From: Betaproteobacteria bacterium
GTDB lineage: Bacteria > Pseudomonadota > Gammaproteobacteria > Burkholderiales > Eutrophovitaceae
Direction: 5' to 3'
Assembly: GCA_020354125.1 (NCBI GenBank)
Contig: CP070643.1
Span: forward strand, 297,576-335,714
DNA length: 38,139 nucleotides
Shown here: one piece after another, positions 32,002 to 38,139 of the stretch
How positions within the stretch are numbered: the first letter of the stretch is position 1
Layout: each line of letters begins with the position of its first letter
Program-made: the position numbers and the translations under genes
The notes under the pieces: generated by a model
Told to the model about the DNA's origin: nothing
The model's database searches: none
Seen by the model: only the letters and a program-made list of their open reading frames with translations

Positions 32002-32030
32002 CAAAACTAATCGCGTTCTAGCTCGGTTTG

Positions 32031-32092
32031 GGTTTACTCCGCATCCTCAGCGGTGAGAGTGTTTTCACGCCCTCCGCGTTGAGCGGTTTGTT
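32031..32092 (+). repeat. CTCTGCGTCCTC-type repeat, copy 2
   Basis: ACTCCGCATCCTCAGCGGTG followed by a second CCCTCCGCGTTGAGCGGTTT half, separated by GTGA...TCAC that can fold. It directly follows the aldo/keto reductase stop on the minus strand. Confidence 0.55.
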
Positions 32093-32101
32093 TTAGGCGA
32101 A

Positions 32102-33103
32102 TCAGGTCAGCCGGCCATAGAAAGGATATGCCGGATCGTTGAAACCGGGTGTCGACGGATGACCGGGTGAGACCAGCGAGTCGATGAAGTCCTCGTCTTC
32201 CTGATCAACGCGATATTCGAGCGCGCCGTAATACTCTTCCCATTGTTCGAGCGTGCGCGGTCCGCCAATCACACTATCGATGATGCGGTTGGCCAATACC
32301 CAGGCAAACGCCAGTTGTCCGGGGGTGATGCCTTTCTTCCTGGCGTGCTCGACGAACTGCTGCGCAATAACGAGAGATTCTTCCCTGAATTCGGTTTCCA
32401 TCATGCGCTTGTCCTTGCGACCGGCACGCGTGTCGGCCGACGGCGCCTCGCCCGGTTTGTATTTACCGGTCAGCACACCGCGAGCGATCGGACTGTAGGG
32501 TACGACGCCGATGCCATAGTTGTTGCACGCCGGCAGAATCTCAACCTCCGGCTGCCGGTTCATGGCGTTGTAATACGGCTGGCAAACAACAGGCTGCGGT
32601 ACGCCGGCTTCACGGCACAGGCGAATCACCTCGGCAATGCGCCAGCCACGAAAGTTGGAAATTCCGAAGTACCGCGTCTTGCCCGAGCGAATCAGGTCGC
32701 CGACGGTTTCTATCGCTTCCTCGAGACCACGATGCTCGAAGTCGCGGTGCAGATAGAAGATATCCAGATAGTCGGCATTCAACCGTTTGAGGCTGTTGTT
32801 ACAGGCCTGTGTGAGCCACTTGCGCGACAAGCCCGCTTCGTTCGGTGAATCGCTGAGCGGATTACCTGCCTTGGTCGCCAGGACCCAAAAGTCGCGGTCC
32901 TGTGCGATGAGCTTGCCGACGATACGTTCCGATTCACCTTTGGCATACGGATCCGCGGTATCGATGAAGTTCACCCCAGCATCCCGCGCTGAGTTGACGA
33001 TGCGTTCGGACTCTTTCATGTCGGTGCGGTCGCCGAACAACATGGTGCCAAGGCAAAGCGGTGAAACCTTGACGCTACTCCTACCCAGATATTGGTATTC
33101 CAT
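32102..33103 (-). CDS. Aldo/keto reductase
   Basis: A 333-residue NADPH-dependent aldo/keto reductase of the TIM-barrel superfamily, closest in look to the YajO/Tas-type bacterial group. The catalytic tetrad is visible: Asp48 and Tyr53 (FIDTADPYAKGESE), Lys78 (LATKAG) and His119 (YLHRD). The cofactor-binding end is PYSPIARGVLTGKYK and the GGPRTLEQWEE segment. It reduces carbonyl compounds to alcohols; the physiological substrate cannot be told. The ATG has a good GGGAG site. It is divergent from a quinone oxidoreductase gene, 131 bp apart, and may share its regulation. Confidence 0.93.
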   Translation of the reverse strand: MEYQYLGRSSVKVSPLCLGTMLFGDRTDMKESERIVNSARDAGVNFIDTADPYAKGESERIVGKLIAQDRDFWVLATKAGNPLSDSPNEAGLSRKWLTQACNNSLKRLNADYLDIFYLHRDFEHRGLEEAIETVGDLIRSGKTRYFGISNFRGWRIAEVIRLCREAGVPQPVVCQPYYNAMNRQPEVEILPACNNYGIGVVPYSPIARGVLTGKYKPGEAPSADTRAGRKDKRMMETEFREESLVIAQQFVEHARKKGITPGQLAFAWVLANRIIDSVIGGPRTLEQWEEYYGALEYRVDQEDEDFIDSLVSPGHPSTPGFNDPAYPFYGRLT

Positions 33104-33234
33104 TTCTGCTCCCGTTCTTGTTACGCCGTCGATGATGCCGTAATCAACTTGCCAGACAAATCGCTCGCGAGCAACCGCGCGCTAACTGTGCCCCCGCGGT
33201 AACATAAGCGCCAAACAACTGGAGACGACGCTCA

Positions 33235-34245
33235 ATGAGTCCTGCTTTGCCCAAGAACATGCAAGCGATCGAGATCGCGAAACCCGGCCCGCCCGACGTC
33301 CTGCAGCCCGTGACACGGCCGATACCGGAGCCAACCTCAGGCGAACTGCTGATTCAGGTCAGTGCCGCGGGCGTGAACCGACCGGACGTAATGCAGCGAA
33401 CCGGAATGTATCCGCCGCCGCCAGGCGCTTCCGATATTCCTGGACTCGAAGTCTCCGGGACCGTTGTCAAACTTGGCAGCAACATATCGCGCTGGAAAAC
33501 GGGCGACCGCGTCTGTGCGCTGGTGGCAGGTGGAGGTTACGCGGAGTATGTCACCGCGCCATGGCAGCAATGCCTGCCGATACCGGGTGACCTGTCGATG
33601 AGCGAGGCAGCCGCTCTGCCAGAAACGTTCTTTACTGTTTGGTCGAATGTGTTCGAGCGCGGCGGCCTCTCTGCCGGCGAAACGCTGCTGGTGCAAGGAG
33701 GTTCCAGCGGTATTGGCGTCGCCGCAATTCAGCTGGCACACGCATTCGGCAACCGCGTGTTCGTCACCGCCGGCTCCGATGAAAAGTGCCGCACCTGCGA
33801 ACGACTTGGTGCTGAACGGGCGATCAATTACAAGATTGAGGACTTCGTGGATGTGGTCAAGGAAATCACTGACGGCCGTGGCGTCGACGTGATCCTCGAC
33901 ATGGTCGCCGGAGATTACGTGCCGCGTGAGTTGCAGTGTCTGGCTGACGATGGCCGGCTGGTCATCATTGCCTTTCTCGGCGGCACCAAGACACAGTTGA
34001 ACATGACTGACATACTGCGCCGGCGCTTGACCATCACCGGATCAACGCTGCGGCCGCGCCCGGTCGCGTTCAAGGCGCGCCTGGCAAGCGCACTAGAGGA
34101 AAAAGTGTGGCCGCTAATCGCTGCCGGGAAGGTCCGGCCGGTGATTCACAGCCGCTACCCGCTGCAAGAGGCACGCGAAGCGCATCGCGTGATGGAATCG
34201 AGCAGTCACATTGGAAAGCTGATACTGCAAGCCAGTCCTGACTAG
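33235..34245 (+). CDS. NAD(P)H:quinone oxidoreductase, MDR superfamily (PIG3-like)
   Basis: A 336-residue zinc-free medium-chain dehydrogenase/reductase. The N-terminal catalytic domain reads QAIEIAKPGPPDVLQPVTRPIPEPTSGELLIQVSAAGVNRPDVMQRTGMYPPPPGAS, typical of the PIG3/quinone oxidoreductase group. The Rossmann nucleotide-binding loop is VQGGSSGIGVAAIQLA. No zinc-ligand cysteines are found. It reduces quinones or enones using NADPH. It follows a GGAGA site and diverges from the aldo/keto reductase gene, and the two may serve carbonyl detoxification together. The stop codon sits in a small palindrome (CCAGTC...GACTGG, 34232-34250), possibly a weak terminator. Confidence 0.93.
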   Translation: MSPALPKNMQAIEIAKPGPPDVLQPVTRPIPEPTSGELLIQVSAAGVNRPDVMQRTGMYPPPPGASDIPGLEVSGTVVKLGSNISRWKTGDRVCALVAGGGYAEYVTAPWQQCLPIPGDLSMSEAAALPETFFTVWSNVFERGGLSAGETLLVQGGSSGIGVAAIQLAHAFGNRVFVTAGSDEKCRTCERLGAERAINYKIEDFVDVVKEITDGRGVDVILDMVAGDYVPRELQCLADDGRLVIIAFLGGTKTQLNMTDILRRRLTITGSTLRPRPVAFKARLASALEEKVWPLIAAGKVRPVIHSRYPLQEAREAHRVMESSSHIGKLILQASPD

Positions 34246-34284
34246 ACTGGTTCTACCGTGAGGCGCAGCTGGCCGAATCCGGCT

Positions 34285-34818
34285 TCATTTGGCAGCAGTT
34301 CTGGGTTCCTCTGTGGCCTCGTGGCGCCGATAGGTCCGCGGGCTGCGCAATTCCAGGTGGCGTGAAAGTTCGGTCAACGCACGACGATAGACATCACGCT
34401 TGAACTCGATGACGCTGTCCAGAGGCACCCAGAACTCGTGCCAGCGCCAGGCGTCGAACTCCGGCCTGCTCGAGCGCCTCAGGCACACGTCGGTGTCGCG
34501 CCCTGTCAGGCGCAACAAGAACCAGATCTGCTTCTGCCCGCGGTAGGAGCCGCGACTATCGCGGCGGATATAGTGCTGCGGCACTTCGTAGCGCAACCAG
34601 TTACGGGTGCGCCCGAGGATCTTCACATGTTCCGGGTCAAGCCCTACCTCTTCCCTGAGTTCGCGAAACATCGCCTGCTCTGGCGATTCGCCGCCTTTGA
34701 TACCTCCTTGCGGAAACTGCCAAGCGTGCTCCCGAACCCGTTTGCCCCAAAAAACCTCGTTCCTGCCATTGCACAGCACAATTCCTACGTTTGGGCGATA
34801 GCCTTCACGATCGATCAT
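34285..34818 (-). CDS. rppH: RNA pyrophosphohydrolase RppH
   Basis: A 177-residue Nudix hydrolase that removes pyrophosphate from 5'-triphosphorylated mRNA and so triggers decay. The start [18 protein letters not shown] equals that of the enterobacterial RppH, which decides the ATG at 34816-34818 over an upstream GTG. The Nudix box is complete: [23 protein letters not shown]. The conserved QKQIWFLL and the C-terminal [28 protein letters not shown] region are present. It lies 61 bp behind the spermidine-synthase-like gene on the same strand. RppH is commonly a marker of beta- and gammaproteobacterial chromosomes. Confidence 0.95.
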   Translation of the reverse strand: MIDREGYRPNVGIVLCNGRNEVFWGKRVREHAWQFPQGGIKGGESPEQAMFRELREEVGLDPEHVKILGRTRNWLRYEVPQHYIRRDSRGSYRGQKQIWFLLRLTGRDTDVCLRRSSRPEFDAWRWHEFWVPLDSVIEFKRDVYRRALTELSRHLELRSPRTYRRHEATEEPRTAAK

Positions 34819-34878
34819 GTCAGCCAACCCATCAAATATATTTCCGGATTTTTTCACAGAATCCAGTAGTTGGGGAAG

Positions 34879-35673
34879 TCAGACGCGTAAGCCCTTGTCT
34901 GTGCAGGGGTTAATTTCACGAATCCCTTCGAGCATGGCAGCAAATTCGAGTCCATAGCGGGCTTCGAACTGGCGCGCCCGTGGCTTCAGTTTCGACCAGC
35001 GTAACTCGTCGGGGCGGCGGGCAAACGCCAATACCGCCATGTTGCCCCTGCGTGCCGCCGGAATGGTCACGACGGTATCGAACACACGCTCGATCCGCTG
35101 CAGGTAGACATCGAACTGGCGGTCGCTCGACCAGAGATTGACAACCAGCACGCCGTCGCGCGTCAGCGCCCGTCGCGCATGTCCATAGAAATCCTCGGTT
35201 GTCAGTTCAGCCACCTGGCGCCGACCATCGTAGCCGTCGACCATGAGCACCTCGAACGACTCCGGATTCTCGGCGATCCACTGCTCACCCTGACCCTGCA
35301 CAACGGAAAACAGCTCATCGTCGTCGGGCACTTCGAAATGGCTGCGCGCAGCGGCTATTACGCGCGGGTTCTTTTCGACCACCACGATTCGGGCGCCCGG
35401 AATGTGGTGGCGGATGAATTTCGGCAACGATCCGCCGCCGAGGCCGATCATCGCGACGCTGGTGGGTTCCGGGACAAAGATCAGAAATCCCATCATCGCC
35501 CGCGTATACGACAAAACCAGTTCGACGGGATCACGCAACCGCATCGCGCTTTGCACCGTGGAACTACCAAGGTGCAAGTAGCGCACGCCGTCTTTCTCAC
35601 TGATATCGACCGAACCTTCTCGATCGAAAAGACGGTGTATGCGCCATTTACCCAGCATTAGTGCGCTGATCAT
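34879..35673 (-). CDS. Spermidine synthase-like (polyamine aminopropyltransferase fold) protein
   Basis: A 264-residue protein with the class I methyltransferase/spermidine synthase fold. The nucleotide-binding glycine motif is VAMIGLGGGSLPKFI, followed by IVVVEKNPRVIAAA and the substrate loop LMVDGYDGRRQ, where true synthases have D-A-Y/F-D. The N-terminal part reads like the small beta domain (VRYLHLGSSTVQSAMRLRDP). Whether it transfers aminopropyl groups is doubtful; many such short homologues are of unknown function. It is divergent from proS by about 100 bp. A second in-frame start, 15 bp in, is possible. Confidence 0.85.
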   Translation of the reverse strand: MISALMLGKWRIHRLFDREGSVDISEKDGVRYLHLGSSTVQSAMRLRDPVELVLSYTRAMMGFLIFVPEPTSVAMIGLGGGSLPKFIRHHIPGARIVVVEKNPRVIAAARSHFEVPDDDELFSVVQGQGEQWIAENPESFEVLMVDGYDGRRQVAELTTEDFYGHARRALTRDGVLVVNLWSSDRQFDVYLQRIERVFDTVVTIPAARRGNMAVLAFARRPDELRWSKLKPRARQFEARYGLEFAAMLEGIREINPCTDKGLRV

Positions 35674-35774
35674 GGGCTGCGCCCAATTCCCTCATCGTGT
35701 CATCCGGGTTGGAACATACCTGGTCAGGATCTAAACGTCTGTAGAATAGCGTTTTTTCATCGCCAATAAGATCC

Positions 35775-37481
35775 ATGCGCGTTTCGCAATTTTTCCTTCC
35801 CACGCTGCGCGAAGCTCCAGCCGAAGCTGAACTGGTGTCACACAAACTGATGCTGCGAGCCGGCATGATCAAGCGATTGGGCAGCGGGCTGTACTCGTGG
35901 CTACCGCTTGGCCTGCGCGTGCTGCGAAGGATCGAACAGATCGTGCGTGAGGAAATGGATCGAGCTGGCGCCGTCGAAGTACTGATGCCGGCAGTACAAC
36001 CGGCAGAGTTGTGGCAGGAATCGGGACGCTGGGATGAATTCGGTCCGCAAATGTTGAAGATCAAGGACCGCCACGAGCGCGATTTCAGCTTTGGTCCGAC
36101 GCATGAGGAAGTGATTACCGACATCGCGCGTCAGGATATCCGCTCGTACCGTCAACTGCCAGTGAACCTGTATCAGATCCAAACCAAGTTCCGCGACGAG
36201 ATCAGACCGCGTTTCGGCGTCATGCGCGCACGCGAATTCATCATGAAAGACGCCTATTCCTTCCATACCGATTTCGAAGATCTGCAGCGCGAATACCAAA
36301 ACATGTACGACACGTATTCGCGCATTTTTGACCGGCTCGGATTGCGCTATCGCTCGGTGGCAGCCGATACCGGCGCCATCGGCGGCACCGGTTCGCATGA
36401 GTTTCACGTGCTGGCGGACTCCGGCGAAGATGCCATCGCTTTCTCGCCCGACTCAGACTACGCGGCCAATGTCGAACTGGCCGAAGCCGTAGCGCCGAAA
36501 CAGGAACGCCCCGCAGCTACCGAGGAGATGCAGAAAGTGCCGACGCCGGGTATGACCACCTGCGAGCAGGTCACCGAGATGCTCGGCCTTCCGTTATCGC
36601 GCTCTTTAAAAGCGCTCGCCGTCATGCACGAAGATGACATGGTGATGCTGTTGGTGCGCGGCGATCATCAGTTGAACGAAATCAAGGCCTCGAAAATTCC
36701 CGGTCTTGATCCGTTTCGCTTCGCCACCGATCAGGAAATCGAGTCGCGCATTGGTTGCCGCCCCGGATACATCGGACCGGTCGGCCTCCCCGACGGAATT
36801 CGTGTCATTGCCGATCGTTCGGTGGCGGTGATGAGCGATTTCGTCTGCGGTGCCAATGAGGTGGATTTTCACTTCACCGGCGTCAACTTTGGCCGTGATC
36901 TGCCGCCGCCATCGGATGTTACGGACATTCGCAATGTCGTGGCTGGCGATCCGAGCCCGGATGGCTGGGGTGTGCTGGAAATCTGTCGCGGCATCGAAGT
37001 CGGCCACATATTCCAGCTGCGCACCAAATACTCCGAAGCAATGAAATGCACGTTTCTCGACGATGCCGGGAAAACCCAGCCGATGGAAATGGGCTGCTAC
37101 GGGATTGGCGTGTCACGTATCGTTGCCGCGGCAATCGAGCAGGGGCACGACGACAAAGGCATCATCTGGCCACTGCCGATCGCACCGTTTGCGGTAGCAA
37201 TCGCACCGATCGGCTACCAGCGCAACGACGCGGTGCGCGAAGCCGCAGACGGCCTGCACGAGGCGCTTTCCGGCGCCGGCCTGGAGGTGTTGCTCGACGA
37301 CCGAGGTGAGCGCCCGGGCGTGATGTTTGCTGATATGGAACTGATTGGCGTTCCTTATCGCATCACCGTCGGCGAGCGCGGACTGAAACAGGGGATGGTG
37401 GAAATCAATAGCCGACATGAGGGGGAGAGCCACGAGATCGCATTGCAGGACACTGTGAGTCACCTGCAATCTCTTTTATGA
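35775..37481 (+). CDS. proS: Prolyl-tRNA synthetase, bacterial type
   Basis: A 568-residue class II aminoacyl-tRNA synthetase with the bacterial editing insertion. The N-terminus [46 protein letters not shown] is typical. Motif 2 is in [27 protein letters not shown]. The INS editing domain spans about residues 220-390 ([28 protein letters not shown]). Motif 3 is [14 protein letters not shown]. The C-terminal anticodon-binding domain follows. It charges tRNA-Pro and clears mischarged Ala. It overlaps the following transglycosylase gene by 4 bp (ATGA). Its promoter should be in the 100-bp gap behind 35673. Confidence 0.97.
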   Translation: MRVSQFFLPTLREAPAEAELVSHKLMLRAGMIKRLGSGLYSWLPLGLRVLRRIEQIVREEMDRAGAVEVLMPAVQPAELWQESGRWDEFGPQMLKIKDRHERDFSFGPTHEEVITDIARQDIRSYRQLPVNLYQIQTKFRDEIRPRFGVMRAREFIMKDAYSFHTDFEDLQREYQNMYDTYSRIFDRLGLRYRSVAADTGAIGGTGSHEFHVLADSGEDAIAFSPDSDYAANVELAEAVAPKQERPAATEEMQKVPTPGMTTCEQVTEMLGLPLSRSLKALAVMHEDDMVMLLVRGDHQLNEIKASKIPGLDPFRFATDQEIESRIGCRPGYIGPVGLPDGIRVIADRSVAVMSDFVCGANEVDFHFTGVNFGRDLPPPSDVTDIRNVVAGDPSPDGWGVLEICRGIEVGHIFQLRTKYSEAMKCTFLDDAGKTQPMEMGCYGIGVSRIVAAAIEQGHDDKGIIWPLPIAPFAVAIAPIGYQRNDAVREAADGLHEALSGAGLEVLLDDRGERPGVMFADMELIGVPYRITVGERGLKQGMVEINSRHEGESHEIALQDTVSHLQSLL

Positions 37482-38139
37482 CGAGACAGTTAACCGGATT
37501 CCTGGCACTCATTGCGCTGTCCAGCGTGACAGCATACGCGGGCGAGCAGCAGTATGAACCGCTGTCAGCGAGCGTCAGTGCCCTGATGCATCGTTCGGTG
37601 ACTGATACCGCCCGCCCGCAGCTCAGATTCGATGACGAGATAGATGGCGCTGTCTGGCTAGCAGACATGTCGACCCGGCTGAGCAGGTATATCCGTGATG
37701 AGGCCGAACGCCGCGAGTTCCTAGTGAGCGTTCAATATGAAGCAACCCGGGCCGGACTTGACCCGCAACTGGTGCTGGCGATCATCCATGTCGAGAGCGC
37801 GTTTCGTAAATACGCCATCTCGAAAGCCGGCGCACAAGGCTATATGCAAGTGATGCCGTTCTGGGTCGAGCTGATCGGCGATCATGACAGCCATAACCTG
37901 TTCGACCTGCGCACCAACTTGCGTTATGGCTGCACAATCTTGCGCCATTACCTCGACATTGAGCAAGGCAACCTGTTTCGGGCGCTGGGCCGTTACAACG
38001 GTTCGCTGGGCAAGGCGCGCTACCCGAATCTGGTGCGGCGCAAGTGGCAGGGAAAGTGGGCCTATGTGTTCGAAGGGCCGAGCCTGACGCCGGTATCAGG
38101 ACAACCGTCTGGCAAGCCCTCCCGACGCCAACAGTTCTA
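37478..38139 (+). CDS. Lytic transglycosylase (SLT domain), truncated by window edge
   Basis: A frame open to the right edge, at least 220 residues. It begins with the ATG that overlaps the proS stop. The N-terminus is a signal peptide ([22 protein letters not shown]). The SLT domain has the catalytic Glu106 in [30 protein letters not shown], then [19 protein letters not shown] and [21 protein letters not shown]. It cleaves peptidoglycan in the periplasm. ProS followed by an SLT-domain protein recurs in gammaproteobacteria as I recall. The end of the gene is not in the window, so the final length is unknown. Confidence 0.92.
   Translation, partial: MTRQLTGFLALIALSSVTAYAGEQQYEPLSASVSALMHRSVTDTARPQLRFDDEIDGAVWLADMSTRLSRYIRDEAERREFLVSVQYEATRAGLDPQLVLAIIHVESAFRKYAISKAGAQGYMQVMPFWVELIGDHDSHNLFDLRTNLRYGCTILRHYLDIEQGNLFRALGRYNGSLGKARYPNLVRRKWQGKWAYVFEGPSLTPVSGQPSGKPSRRQQF

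Overview
The window reads as chromosomal DNA of a moderately GC-rich gammaproteobacterium, probably a poorly described free-living one. The reasons are an RppH that matches the enterobacterial protein at its N-terminus, a Pal-type envelope lipoprotein, an LplT/Aas-like lysophospholipid module, and bacterial-type ProS followed by a lytic transglycosylase. The assignment comes from recalled family resemblance, not from a search. I found no tRNA, rRNA, CRISPR array, phage gene or intact insertion sequence.

Layout. 1-3363 (+): the end of a molybdenum-hydroxylase cluster (FAD subunit fragment, 2Fe-2S subunit), then an acyl-CoA synthetase and an enoyl-CoA hydratase, together a likely CoA-linked catabolic operon. 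3413-4255 (+): an ElyC/YdcF-type envelope protein. 4343-9259 (-): a fused lysophospholipid flippase/acyltransferase, a periplasmic redoxin and an ScsB/DsbD-like electron conduit. 9546-12097: a secreted HExxH protein (+), a D-cysteine-desulfhydrase-like PLP enzyme (-) and an NTF2-fold protein (-). 12279-13742 (-): a mechanosensitive-channel-like membrane protein built from repeated helices. 14063-15612 (+): a two-subunit family I CoA-transferase-like enzyme. 15695-16487 (-): a decayed GNAT acetyltransferase. 16735-17019 (+): a DUF427 protein. 17075-21688 (-): a complete branched-chain-amino-acid-type ABC importer in the order livG, livF, livK, livH, livM. 21892-24459 (-): a Pal-like lipoprotein and a coiled-coil lipoprotein. 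24912-27615: a small unknown protein (+), an orphan ParA (-) and glycerol kinase (-). 28123-31821 (+): a thioesterase and a DUF1800/DUF1501 secreted pair. 32102-34245: an aldo/keto reductase (-) and a quinone oxidoreductase (+). 34285-35673 (-): RppH and a spermidine-synthase-like protein. 35775-38139 (+): ProS overlapping a lytic transglycosylase that runs off the window.

The most unusual signal is not a gene. Short, diverged tandem repeats (units of 15-21 bp, mostly three copies) sit at the ends or starts of genes again and again: the coxS-like 3' end, after the redoxin gene, across the scsB-like stop, across the stop of the HExxH gene, across the livG stop, upstream of livG, and upstream of the GNAT pseudogene. 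In two cases the repeat length is a multiple of three and the array duplicates the last codons together with an in-frame stop, so the gene ends in two or three successive stop codons. I found no known repeat class that describes this pattern.
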